A stretch of 64,000 nt of DNA from Streptomyces sp. WP-1 (GTDB lineage: Bacteria; Actinomycetota; Actinomycetes; Streptomycetales; Streptomycetaceae), in the NCBI RefSeq assembly GCF_030450125.1, contig NZ_CP123923.1:4092001-4156000 (forward strand). Reading direction: 5' to 3'. Of the stretch, positions 16,805 to 27,010 are shown in pieces (position 1 is the stretch's first letter; each line of letters opens with the position of its first letter). The position numbers were made by a program, and so were the translations under genes. The notes below the pieces were generated by a model. The model ran no database searches and was not told the origin of the DNA. It was given only the letters and a program-made list of their open reading frames with translations.

Positions 16805-17709
16805 TCAGCCCCAGCTCGCGGCCGCCCGCAGCAGCCCCTCATGGGCGCGGGCCACGGTCGGCAGGGCGAGCGTGCCCGTGCGGACCACCAGGAAATAGGT
16901 GCGCAGCGGCGGCACCACCGGCTCGTGCAGGGCCACGACCGTGCCCCGGCCGAGGGCCGGCGCGCAGAGATAGCCGGGCAGTACCGCCAGACCCGCGCCC
17001 GCGCTCGCACAGGCGAGGACGGCCCGCAGATCGGGGGCGACGACCGTGCCGGGGGCGGTGGGGCGGGCGTCGAAGACGGAGGCCCAGTAGCGGGAGACGA
17101 AGGGCAGCGACTCATGGACGTCGACCACGGGCAGATCCTGGAGGGCGGACGCCCCCTTCAGCCGCAGCGCGTCCGGGTCGAGGCGTCCCGCCCAGCAAGG
17201 AGCGGCGACCAGTACATGCTCCTCGTCGCACAGCGCCGTCGCGGTGAACAGGGCGCCGCGCGGCCGGGCGGTGCTGATCGCCAGATCGTGGTGACCGGCC
17301 GCGAGTCCCTCCAGAACCTCCTCCGGGGTGCCGAAGGAGGCGCGCAGCGCGAAGCCCCGGCGGCCTTCCCCAGCCAGCTCCGCGAGGGCGGGCAGGGCGC
17401 GTTCGGCGGTGAACTCCGGCGGCCCGGCCAGGTGCAGAGTCGTCGGCGAGGACTCGTCGTCCGCCCGGCCCTCGGCTATCTCCACCAGCGCGTCGAGGTG
17501 GGGTGCGGCCTTGTGGGCGAGTTCGTCGCCGATGTGGTCGGGGTGACCCCACGCGCCTGGCGCAGGAAGAGGGGCTTGCCCAGCTGGCGTTCCAGGGTGC
17601 GGATCTGCGAGGTGACGGCGGGCTGGGAGAGGCCGAGCAGTGCCGCGGCGCGGGTGAAGGAACCGGCCCGGTGCACGGTGACGAAGGTGCGCAGCAAGGC
17701 CAGATCCAT
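16805..17709 (-). pseudogene. LysR-family regulator, frameshifted
   Basis: The N-terminal winged helix (MDLALLRTFVTVHRAGSFTR, then LGLSQPAVTSQIRTLE and GKPLF) reads in one frame from the ATG at 17709. The effector-binding domain (GDELAHKAAPHLDALVEIAE to the stop at 16805) reads in another. The frames join near 17531-17536, where restoring one C (one G on the plus strand) would give the expected TTIGDELAH. It is either a genuine one-base deletion or a sequencing error. If corrected it is a normal regulator of about 300 residues. An AT-rich CTAT-N10-ATAG repeat (17759-17776) just upstream is a plausible binding site, but no divergent target gene remains. Confidence 0.8.
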
Positions 17710-17758
17710 GGCATGCCCTCCCCTGCCCTCGCCCTCGTCCGGCCCCGGCAGGCGTCAA

Positions 17759-17776
17759 CTATAAATATGTCGATAG
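17759..17776. promoter_or_regulatory. Candidate LysR binding site
   Basis: CTAT (17759-17762) and ATAG (17773-17776) flank a 10-bp AT-rich centre, fitting the T-N11-A style of LysR operators. It lies 50 bp upstream of the frameshifted lysR gene. The spacer to 17948 holds only two terminator hairpins. Confidence 0.4.
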
Positions 17777-17856
17777 CCCCCTGTCGCTAGCGTGATTGGA
17801 CACTGACAGAGAGTCAACTAGCCTTGGTCGCACGGTTCTTCGCAAGCGGAACCGGA

Positions 17857-17893
17857 GACGGTCCGAGCCACGAGGGGGGAGGCTCGGACCGTC
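17857..17893. terminator. Second hairpin beyond the lyase gene
   Basis: A 13-bp perfect stem, GACGGTCCGAGCC (17857-17869) with its complement (17881-17893), and an 11-nt loop. Confidence 0.6.
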
Positions 17894-17928
17894 GTACGAG
17901 ATCGGGCCGTACGGTGCCTTGCGGAGCG

Positions 17929-17948
17929 CCCCGGCAAAGAGGCCGGGG
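17929..17948 (-). terminator. Terminator abutting the lyase stop codon
   Basis: CCCCGGC (17929-17935) and GCCGGGG (17942-17948) form a 7-bp stem directly after the stop codon of the minus-strand lyase gene. Confidence 0.65.
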
Positions 17949-19142
17949 TTACTCCGCCGACTCGTCCAGGGCGCGCAGGATGTCCGCCGCCAGGTCCTCG
18001 GGATCCTCGGCGCCGACGGACATCCGGATGAAGCCCTCCGGGACCGCGTCCCCGCCCCAGCGGCCCCGGCGCTCGGCCGTGGAGCGCACCCCGCCGAAGC
18101 TCGTGGCGTCCTCCACCAGGCGCAGGGCGGCGAGAAAACGCTCGGCGCGCGCCCGCGTGGGCAGCGTGAACGACACGACGCAGCCGTAGCGGCGCATCTG
18201 CCGTGAGGCGATCTTGTGCGCGGGGTCGTCCGGCAGCCCCGGATGGCGCAGCCCGGTGATCTCCGGCCGCTGCCGCAGGGCCTCGGCGACGGCGAGCGCG
18301 GTGGCGTTCTGCCGGTCGACGCGCAGCTGGAGCGTGGCGAGGGAGCGGTGCGCGAGCCACGCCTCCATCGGCCCGGGGATCGCCCCGACGATCTTGCGCC
18401 AGCGGCGTACGGCCGCCATCGCCCCGGCGTCGCGGCCGGTCACGTACCCGAGCAGGATGTCGCCGTGCCCGGTGAGCTGCTTGGTGCCGCTGGCCACGGC
18501 GAAGTCGGCGCCCAGGGCCAGCGGGCGCTGGCCGAGCGGGGTGGCGAGGGTGTTGTCGACGGCCACCAGGGTGCCCTGGGCGTGTGCCGCGACCGCCAGC
18601 CGCCGGATGTCGCACACATCGAGACCCGGGTTCGACGGGGACTCGATCCACAGCAGCCGGGCCCCCTCCAGGACCTCCAGCTGGGCGTCTCCGCCGGTGG
18701 GGGCGGTGCGCACCTCGACGCCGTACGCCTCCAGCTGGGCGCGGACCAGCGGCAGCGCCTGGTAGCCGTCGGACGGCAGCACCACCGCGTCCCCGGCGCG
18801 CAGCTGGGAGAACAGCACGGCGGAGATCGCGGCCATGCCGGAGGCGAACACCAGCGTCTCGACGTCCGCCCGCCCGGGCGCCTCCAGCTCGCCGATGGCG
18901 TTCTCCAGCAGCGTCCAGGTCGGATTGTCGTCACGGCCGTAGGAGTACGGTCCCGCCACGTCGCCCGGCAGATGGAAGTGCGCGGCGAAGACGGGCCCCG
19001 GCAGCGTCGGCTCGTGCTTGACCGGCTCGGGCAGCCCGGCCCTGACCGCGCGCGTGCCGTCACCCACGGGCCCCTCGCCCACGGGCCCCTCGCCCACGGG
19101 CCCCTCGCCCACGGGCCCCTCGCCCACGGTTGCGTCGCTCAT
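17949..19142 (-). CDS. Cystathionine gamma-lyase/synthase-type PLP enzyme
   Basis: A 397-residue Cys/Met-metabolism PLP enzyme. The PLP lysine is K221 in VASGTKQLTGHGD; ASGMAAISAVL and IESPSNPGLDVCDI are family blocks. Such enzymes form or cleave cystathionine or homocysteine. Residues 7-26 are four tandem GEGPV repeats from a 15-bp DNA repeat, absent from the conserved fold. The ATG overlaps the stop of the upstream phosphatase gene by 4 bp (ATGA), so the two are translationally coupled. Confidence 0.85.
   Translation of the reverse strand: MSDATVGEGPVGEGPVGEGPVGEGPVGDGTRAVRAGLPEPVKHEPTLPGPVFAAHFHLPGDVAGPYSYGRDDNPTWTLLENAIGELEAPGRADVETLVFASGMAAISAVLFSQLRAGDAVVLPSDGYQALPLVRAQLEAYGVEVRTAPTGGDAQLEVLEGARLLWIESPSNPGLDVCDIRRLAVAAHAQGTLVAVDNTLATPLGQRPLALGADFAVASGTKQLTGHGDILLGYVTGRDAGAMAAVRRWRKIVGAIPGPMEAWLAHRSLATLQLRVDRQNATALAVAEALRQRPEITGLRHPGLPDDPAHKIASRQMRRYGCVVSFTLPTRARAERFLAALRLVEDATSFGGVRSTAERRGRWGGDAVPEGFIRMSVGAEDPEDLAADILRALDESAE
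19063..19129. repeat. 15-bp tandem repeat in the lyase N-terminus
   Basis: CCCACGGGCCCCTCG is repeated four times exactly (19063-19122), with a partial fifth copy. It is in frame and encodes the GEGPV repeats, and is likely variable in copy number by replication slippage. Confidence 0.85.
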
Positions 19143-19660
19143 GCGGCCCGTCCCTCCAGGTGTTCCCGTACGGCGGCGAGCAGTCCGGCGCTCGCCTCCT
19201 CCACCATCTCAAGGCATTCCACGAAACCGTCCGGGCCTCCGTAGTACGGGTCCGGCACGTCGAGGTCGTCGCCCAGGGACTCGTCCGGCGCGAGGGCGCC
19301 GGGCGAGCGGCGGGCGTACGCGCGCAGCAGGCGGACCTTGCGCGCGTCGTCCTCGGTGGGCGCGAGGCGGCGCAGGTCCCTCAGATGGCCGGCGTCGAGG
19401 GCGATCACGAGGTCGCGGCGGGCGAACCAGGACGGCTGGAACCGGCGTGCGACATGGTCGCAGTCGTAGCCGCCGTCCCGGAGGACGGCGACGGTGCGCG
19501 GGTCGGCGGCCTCGCCCTCGTGCCAGCCGCCGGTGCCCGCGCTGTCGATCTCCACCCGGTCCGCCAGTCCGGCCTCCGCCACCCGCGCGCGGAAGACGTA
19601 CTCGGCCATCGGGGAACGGCAGATGTTGCCGGTGCACACGAAGCAGACGCGGTAGGTCAT
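19139..19660 (-). CDS. Low-molecular-weight protein-tyrosine phosphatase
   Basis: A 173-residue phosphatase. The catalytic P-loop C9-TGNIC-R15-S is at the N-terminus and DVPDPYYG near 125-132 supplies the general acid. In actinobacteria these act on tyrosine kinases and affect development or antibiotic output. It overlaps the downstream lyase gene by 4 bp and lies 7 bp after a membrane-protein gene. Confidence 0.93.
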   Translation of the reverse strand: MTYRVCFVCTGNICRSPMAEYVFRARVAEAGLADRVEIDSAGTGGWHEGEAADPRTVAVLRDGGYDCDHVARRFQPSWFARRDLVIALDAGHLRDLRRLAPTEDDARKVRLLRAYARRSPGALAPDESLGDDLDVPDPYYGGPDGFVECLEMVEEASAGLLAAVREHLEGRAA

Positions 19661-19667
19661 GGGGTGC

Positions 19668-20045
19668 TCAGTCCTCGTCCGGAAGGATCATGTGCAGGGC
19701 CCAGGAGACGACCGAGATGATCAGACCGCCGAGCACGGCCGTCCAGAACCCCTCCACATGGAAGCTCAACTGGAGCTTGCCGCACACCCAGGACGTCAGC
19801 AGCAGCATCAGCGCGTTGACGATCAGGGTGATCAGACCCAGGGTCAGGATGAACAGCGGGAAGGTGAGCACCTTCAGGATCGGCTTGACCAGCGAGTTCA
19901 CCAGGCCGAAGATCAGCGCTACGACGATCAGCGTGCTGGCCTTCTTGGCAGTGCCGGCACCGGTCAGGGTGATCTTGTCGAGAAGCCAGACGGCTACCGC
20001 AAGGGCGCCCGCGTTCACGATCGTCTTGACTACGAAGTTCTTCAT
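19668..20045 (-). CDS. Phage holin IV-superfamily (DUF/PF04020-like) membrane protein
   Basis: A 125-residue protein with four hydrophobic segments (about 8-25, 36-55, 60-84 and 98-120). IFGLVNSLVKPILKVLTFPL is the typical signature of this family, whose function is unknown despite the holin-like name. The ATG at 20045 (MKNFVV) gives the usual length. It is first in a likely three-gene operon with the phosphatase and the lyase. Confidence 0.82.
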   Translation of the reverse strand: MKNFVVKTIVNAGALAVAVWLLDKITLTGAGTAKKASTLIVVALIFGLVNSLVKPILKVLTFPLFILTLGLITLIVNALMLLLTSWVCGKLQLSFHVEGFWTAVLGGLIISVVSWALHMILPDED

Positions 20046-20104
20046 GTGTCCGATCGTGGCAGACCCGATCGGAAGCGAGCAGCGAGGCGAGGGCGACGAA
20101 GCGG

Positions 20105-20422
20105 ATGAAGGCATTCCGGCTGGATGACCTGGAGGCGGAGCGCGCCGCCAACGAGGGTGCCTACCTTCAGTTCCTGCGGGAGCGGAACATGTCGGTCGGC
20201 CTCTACGCCCTCGACGCGGGCGCGCACGACCCGCAGCAGCCGCACAAGCAGGACGAGGTGTACTTCGTCGTCAGCGGCCGGGCGTCGATCACCGTCGGCC
20301 TGGAGACGACCGAGGTGGCGCGGGGCAGCGTGGTGTACGTGCCCGCCGGTGTCGCCCACAAGTTCCACCACATCAGCGAGGATCTGAGGGTTCTCGTCGT
20401 CTTCTCTCCACCCGAGGCGTGA
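20105..20422 (+). CDS. Small cupin-domain protein
   Basis: A 105-residue single cupin barrel: PHKQDEVYFVVSGRASITVG (about 46-65) is cupin motif 1 with the metal-ligand histidine and glutamate, and VYVPAGVAHKFHHI is motif 2. Probably a metal-binding enzyme or sensor; reaction unknown. Divergent from the holin-like gene (59 bp). Confidence 0.85.
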   Translation: MKAFRLDDLEAERAANEGAYLQFLRERNMSVGLYALDAGAHDPQQPHKQDEVYFVVSGRASITVGLETTEVARGSVVYVPAGVAHKFHHISEDLRVLVVFSPPEA

Positions 20423-20574
20423 GGGTCGGCCTCCGGATTCCCTAGGGGACGGCTCAGGGGAGGACAAGGGCTGCGAGGCCCCCGCCGGACCCTCCCCCGG
20501 CTCTAGCATCGGGTGCAGGACATCGGGACCGTACGCGACGTACACGTACGCACGAGACGAGAAGGACGAGGGCC

Positions 20575-20787
20575 ATGCGAGGGATCTTCGCGGGACTGCC
20601 GTGGTGGGTGAAGTGGGTCGCGGTGCCGGTCATCGCCCTGGTCGTGTTCGGCGGCCTGATAGCGAGCGTGGTCGGCTTCGTGATCGGCCTGCTGTTCAAG
20701 GCGCTGGTCTTCGTGGCCCTGGTCGGCGGACTGATCTACATCGTGCGCAAGTTCATGTCCAGCTCCTCCTCGCACGGCGACTGGTGA
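20575..20787 (+). CDS. DUF5326-type small membrane protein
   Basis: A 70-residue protein: a short N-terminal amphipathic start (MRGIFAGLPWWVKWV), two hydrophobic stretches (about 16-37 and 41-57) and a serine-rich tail. It matches a conserved Streptomyces family of unknown function. GAGACGAGAAGGA precedes the ATG. Confidence 0.8.
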   Translation: MRGIFAGLPWWVKWVAVPVIALVVFGGLIASVVGFVIGLLFKALVFVALVGGLIYIVRKFMSSSSSHGDW

Positions 20788-20986
20788 GCCGCACGGGAGC
20801 CGGTGACCGGTAAGGGGGTGCCGGTTCCCTCGGGGGAGGGAAGTTTCCCCGTGAGCCCGGCCGCACACGGTGGCGGGCGGTTAGAGTCCGGAACTCCCAC
20901 GGGGTGCGGCCCCGTGGGTGGCGCAGAAACCCATCCGTGCTCCCCGCCCCCGCACGGGCTGCCCCCACGCGCTCCCGGAGTAACCC

Positions 20987-21847
20987 TTGGCCACGGTCGA
21001 CACCGCACCGGCGAAAACCCCCGCACTCCCCGCCCAGCCACGCCCCCGCACCCCACCGGCCCGGCGGCCGTCCGGGATGGCCGTCCCGCCGCAGCCGGCC
21101 CCCGCGACCCTCATCGGCTCCGTGCAGCGCGCCATGCGGCTGCTGGAGACCGTCGCGGCCCATCCCTACGGCGCCCCGGCCAAGCAGCTCGCCCGCGCGA
21201 CCGGCCTGGCCCTGCCCACCACCTACCACCTGCTGCGCACCCTGGTGCACGAGGGCTATCTGCGCCGGGACAAGGGTCTCTTCTTCCTCGGCGACGCGGC
21301 CGAGCGGCTGAGCAGCAGCGGGGCGCGGGAGAAACGTCGCGGCAGAGTCGCGGACACCCTCGCGCACTGGCGCGATTCCATCGGCGCCCCGATGTACTAC
21401 GCGATGTACCGGGACGGCGAGATCGAGGTTCTCTGCGTCGCCGACTCCCGTGAGTCCCCCGCAGCCGAGGAGTGGGCCGACTTCCGCGAGACCGGGCACG
21501 CGCACGCCATCGGGCAGTGCCTGCTCTCCCAGCTGGACGAGGAAGCCCGGCGCGAGTACCTCGCCCGCTATCCGGTGCAGGCCCTCACGCCCTACACCGT
21601 GCGGGACAGCGACGCCCTGCTGAGGCGGCTGGCCCGGGTGCGGCGCATGGAACCGGTGACGGAGCGCCAGGAGTACGCGCTCGGCACGGTCTGCGCCGCG
21701 GTCCCCATCACGGCCGGCGCGACCGCGGCCACCATGGCCCTCTCCCTCCCGGTCCATCAGGCCGACCGGCTGTTGCCCGCGGTACAGCGGCTGCAAACGG
21801 AGATCGGGCGGAATCTGGGATCCCTGACCCTCTCTATCAGTATCTGA
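20987..21847 (+). CDS. ssgR: IclR-family activator SsgR
   Basis: A 286-residue IclR regulator directly upstream of ssgA. The winged helix spans about 42-100 (SVQRAMRLLETVAAHPYGAP, then LPTTYHLLRTLVHEGYL); the GAF-like effector domain follows to the C-terminus. In Streptomyces SsgR activates ssgA to trigger sporulation-specific division. The TTG start at 20987 has GGAG 7 nt upstream; an ATG at 21077 is the alternative and would remove a proline-rich 30-residue tail. Confidence 0.88.
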   Translation: MATVDTAPAKTPALPAQPRPRTPPARRPSGMAVPPQPAPATLIGSVQRAMRLLETVAAHPYGAPAKQLARATGLALPTTYHLLRTLVHEGYLRRDKGLFFLGDAAERLSSSGAREKRRGRVADTLAHWRDSIGAPMYYAMYRDGEIEVLCVADSRESPAAEEWADFRETGHAHAIGQCLLSQLDEEARREYLARYPVQALTPYTVRDSDALLRRLARVRRMEPVTERQEYALGTVCAAVPITAGATAATMALSLPVHQADRLLPAVQRLQTEIGRNLGSLTLSISI

Positions 21848-21945
21848 AAACTTACTCCTTGTGATCCACCGTGTACTTTCAGCAAGATTTACCACGGTCA
21901 GAGGGATCAAACCCGGCCAGTCGATGTCATATGACGGGGTAGGCG

Positions 21946-22383
21946 ATGCGCGAGTCCGTACAGGCAGAGGTCATGATGAGCTTTCTCGTCTCGGAGGAGC
22001 TCTCCTTCCGCATTCCGGTGGAGTTGCGCTACGAGACCGGCGATCCCTACGCCGTGCGGCTCACCTTCCATCTGCCCGGCGATGCCCCGGTGACCTGGGT
22101 CTTCGGTCGGGAACTGCTGATCGACGGCGTCGGCCGGCCGTGCGGGGAGGGGGATGTGCGGATCTCCCCCGTCGAGGCCGAGGTGCTGGGCGAGGTGCTG
22201 ATCAGGCTTCAGGTCGGCAGCGACCAGGCCCTGTTCCGCTCGTCGGCGGCGCCGCTCGTGGCCTTCCTCGATCGCACGGACAAGCTGGTGCCGCTCGGAC
22301 AGGAAGGCGCGCTCGCCGACTTCGACGCGCATCTGGACGAGGCGCTGGACCGCATTCTCGCCGAGGAGCAGAGCGCGGGCTGA
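21946..22383 (+). CDS. ssgA: Sporulation cell-division activator SsgA
   Basis: A 145-residue SsgA-like protein (SALP). EELSFRIPVELRYETGDPYA, VRLTFHLPGDAPVTWVFGRE and LVAFLDRTDKLVPLGQE are diagnostic. SsgA marks future septum sites and recruits SsgB/FtsZ during sporulation. The start at 21946 (MRESVQAEV) agrees with the S. griseus-type protein as I recall it; an internal ATG at 21976 would give a 135-residue form. It lies 98 bp downstream of its activator gene ssgR. Confidence 0.94.
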   Translation: MRESVQAEVMMSFLVSEELSFRIPVELRYETGDPYAVRLTFHLPGDAPVTWVFGRELLIDGVGRPCGEGDVRISPVEAEVLGEVLIRLQVGSDQALFRSSAAPLVAFLDRTDKLVPLGQEGALADFDAHLDEALDRILAEEQSAG

Positions 22384-22455
22384 GACGCCGAGGGACGGGG
22401 CGCGGACGCTCCGCCCGGTGCCACGGGGCCGTGCAGTAACGCTTCTTCAGACGGC

Positions 22456-22475
22456 CCGGTCCTCAGAAGGACCGG
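22456..22475. terminator. Terminator between ssgA and the YibE/F gene
   Basis: CCGGTCCT (22456-22463), CAGA loop, AGGACCGG (22468-22475), then TTCCC. Convergent genes on both sides. Confidence 0.7.
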
Positions 22476-22501
22476 TTCCCTGCCGAGCGGCCCGCTCCGC
22501 C

Positions 22502-24010
22502 TCACCGCTTCCGGCGCCGCCCCCGGCCGCCACGGGCCGGCAGGGGCTGGGTGCCGGTCGAGGCTCCCGCACCCGGGGCGCTCCGGTCGGCCGCCACCAC
22601 CAGGGCGGCGAGCGCGGTGGTGACCGGCACCGAGGCGACCAGCCCGATGGAGCCGACCAGGGTGCGCACGATCTCCTCGGCCACCAGTTCGCTGTTGGCC
22701 ACCGTCCCCACGCTGCTCTGCGCGATGGAGAACAGCAGCAGCAGCGGCAGCGCGGCACCGGCGTAGGCGAGCACGAGGGTGTTGACGACGGACGCGATGT
22801 GGTCGCGGCCGATGCGGATGGCCGCCCGGTACAGACCGCGCGGGCCCATCGTGGGGTTGGCCTCGTGCAGCTCCCACACGGCGGAGGTCTGGGTGACCGT
22901 CACATCGTCCAGGACACCGAGCGATCCGATGATGACGCCGGCCAGCAGCAGACCGCTCATGTCGATCTTCGGGTACAGCCCGTGGATCAGACCGGTGCTG
23001 TCGTCCGTGTTGCCGGTCAGGGCGGCCCAGCCGATGAACACGGAGCCGAGCAGACCGATCAGGGTCAGCGAGATCAGCGTGCCGAGCACCGCCACCGACG
23101 TACGGGCCGACAGGCCGTGGCACATGTACAGGGCGATCAGCATGATGGCGCTCGACCCGATCACCGCCACCAGCAGGGGATTGGAGCCCTGGAGGATCGC
23201 GGGCAGGATGAACTGGTTCAGCACCAGGAAGCTCACCGCCAGCGCCACGAGGGCCATGACCCCGCGCAGCCGGCCCACCACCACGACGGCGAGCGCGAAG
23301 ATGCCCGCGAGCAGTGCCATGGGGAACTTGCGGTTCACATCGGCGACCGAGTACTGGAGGTCCTTCGGAGCGGTGGGCTCGTAGGCGGCGACCACCTGCT
23401 CGCCCTGGTGCAGCTGCCGGGGCTGGTCGGGCTGCACGATCTCGGTGAACGTACGGCCCTTGTCCTTGCCGGTGTCGACCCGGACGGTCGCCCTCTTGCA
23501 GGTGCCGCCGGACGACTGACCCGCCGAGGCACCGCCGGCGGCAACACCGCCGGGTGCCCCGCCGCCGGCGTTCACCGAGGCGCAGCTCACCTCGACCAAC
23601 CGGGTCACGGTGGCCTGCTGGGTCTGCCGGTCGAAGCCGACCCCGCTGTGCTTGTGCGAGGGGGCGCCGCCGGGCCAGAGCACCACCAGACCGGCCACGA
23701 CCGCCGCGGTGAACGGGACGAGGATCGCCGCGATCACCTTGCGCAGATGCCGGGAGACGGGCGCGGCGGGGCCATGGCTGTGACCGTGCCCGTGGCCGGA
23801 GCCGTGTCCGTGGTCCGTGCCGTGGCCGTGTCCGCGCCCGTGGTCGTGGGCCCGGGCGGAAACCGGGGGCTGGGCCGGTGCCGGAGCCTGGGCGTGGCCA
23901 TGGCCGTGGCGGTGCCCCTGGCCCTGGTTCTGGCCCTGGCTCGGGGGCTCCGAGCCGTCGTGCCGACGCGGGCCGGGCGGCTGGTACGGGTGCTGGTCCA
24001 TCCGGGTCAT
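22502..24010 (-). CDS. YibE/F-family membrane protein with His-rich N-terminus
   Basis: A 502-residue protein. Residues about 30-82 are extremely rich in HG dipeptides, a likely metal-binding cytoplasmic segment. One membrane segment follows (about 90-110), then an extracytoplasmic domain of about 150 residues (to about 260) with two cysteine-containing stretches. The C-terminal half carries 7-8 membrane segments with the YibE/F core (GVLDDVTVTQTSAVWELHEA). YibE/F proteins are putative transporters of unknown substrate. Divergent from thiC. Confidence 0.82.
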   Translation of the reverse strand: MTRMDQHPYQPPGPRRHDGSEPPSQGQNQGQGHRHGHGHAQAPAPAQPPVSARAHDHGRGHGHGTDHGHGSGHGHGHSHGPAAPVSRHLRKVIAAILVPFTAAVVAGLVVLWPGGAPSHKHSGVGFDRQTQQATVTRLVEVSCASVNAGGGAPGGVAAGGASAGQSSGGTCKRATVRVDTGKDKGRTFTEIVQPDQPRQLHQGEQVVAAYEPTAPKDLQYSVADVNRKFPMALLAGIFALAVVVVGRLRGVMALVALAVSFLVLNQFILPAILQGSNPLLVAVIGSSAIMLIALYMCHGLSARTSVAVLGTLISLTLIGLLGSVFIGWAALTGNTDDSTGLIHGLYPKIDMSGLLLAGVIIGSLGVLDDVTVTQTSAVWELHEANPTMGPRGLYRAAIRIGRDHIASVVNTLVLAYAGAALPLLLLFSIAQSSVGTVANSELVAEEIVRTLVGSIGLVASVPVTTALAALVVAADRSAPGAGASTGTQPLPARGGRGRRRKR

Positions 24011-24091
24011 CGCCAGATCATCGCAAGAAGCGGGGAGGGCCCACTGTTCATCGCGTCACGGATGACGCTAGCGTGGAGACACCTTTGCACA

Positions 24092-26037
<1,946 letters not shown>

Positions 26038-26047
26038 CGGGGACGTG

Positions 26048-26087
26048 AGCGCCGCTCCGGCCGGGCCACCGGCCGCGGAGCGGCGCT
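26048..26087 (+). terminator. thiC terminator
   Basis: AGCGCCGCTCC (26048-26058) pairs exactly with GGAGCGGCGCT (26077-26087); further pairing is possible inside the loop. Confidence 0.75.
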
Positions 26088-26118
26088 TCGTCGGGCCGAA
26101 GGACCCCGCCCGGTGGGG

Positions 26119-26820
26119 TCAGTCCGGCTGGTGTTCCGGGTCGGCGTGTTCCGAGCCGGTGTGGTCGGGGTGGTCGGCGAGGGCTTCCTGGAGGAAGGGG
26201 AGGATGCCGCGTTCCCTAAGGGCGGTCTCCCAGGCGGTTCTGGCTCTGGCGACCTCCTCGGTGGCGGCGTCGCGGGCCCGGGATTCGGGGGAGGAGCCGT
26301 TGCGCAGGGCGGTCAGGAGCAGTCCGACGGCGGCGACGAGGAGCGCGGCCACGGTCAGGGCCCCGAACACCCAGCCGGCGGTGAGCATGGTGCCGGCGAA
26401 GGACTGTCCGGGGTCCAGGGTTCTCAGGATGTAGCCGATGAGCAGGAATATCACCGCCGCGGTCGCGGACAGCAGCGGTGCCAGGACGGCGACGACCGCG
26501 ACCGCGCCCGCGCCGTGTGCGGCGGCGAGATCCGTCGCGGCCGGATCCGGCTCGGCGGGGGCGGCATCGGCCGCGCCCAGGGCCTGTTCCGGGTGGCGCA
26601 GTTCGTCGCGAACGCGCACATAGCGCTGGTACTCGACGGCCGCGGCCGCCGTGATGAGCGCGGACGCGGCGATGGCCATGGTGCGCAGTTGCGCGGGGTT
26701 GAGCCGCTGTCCCACGGCGGCCAGTTCCGGTCGGTGCGGTGCGGAGCGCAGAACCTCGTCGAGGAGCCGCTCGAACTCCCGGTGGTCCTCGCTCCGCAGG
26801 TGCTGCGGAAGGCTGTTCAT
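26119..26820 (-). CDS. Hypothetical membrane protein
   Basis: A 233-residue protein. The N-terminal third is soluble and charged, then three or four hydrophobic segments (about 47-62, 104-130 and 140-170), and a hydrophilic tail with a predicted helix and HDP-like repeats of acid/His. No known domain is recognised. GGGGGATG precedes the ATG at 26820. The spacer to the next gene (26821-27010) shows nothing clear. Confidence 0.7.
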   Translation of the reverse strand: MNSLPQHLRSEDHREFERLLDEVLRSAPHRPELAAVGQRLNPAQLRTMAIAASALITAAAAVEYQRYVRVRDELRHPEQALGAADAAPAEPDPAATDLAAAHGAGAVAVVAVLAPLLSATAAVIFLLIGYILRTLDPGQSFAGTMLTAGWVFGALTVAALLVAAVGLLLTALRNGSSPESRARDAATEEVARARTAWETALRERGILPFLQEALADHPDHTGSEHADPEHQPD

Positions 26821-27010
26821 GTGTGCATCCCCCGATGCTCCGTAGGGCTTGGGGCTCGCGCAGCGGCGAGCCGTCGGGCAGAAACGGAGGGGAGCCTGCT
26901 ACGGATAAGCCGATGGTAGAGCCGTGACGGCGCGTGGTGACAGGGGATTGCCGGAAATTGCGTCCCGGCCTGTGTGTACTCCGGTGCGCCGGGGGCCGCC
27001 CGGGGAACGG

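Noticed and set aside
17796..18206. Plus-strand gene divergent from lysR
   Set aside because: The frame runs into the antisense of the lyase gene and across two terminator hairpins, without a ribosome site or recognisable domain.
19063..19129. Possible CRISPR-like array
   Set aside because: The 15-bp units are tandem without spacers and are in frame inside the lyase gene. No CRISPR array or cas gene was found anywhere in the window.
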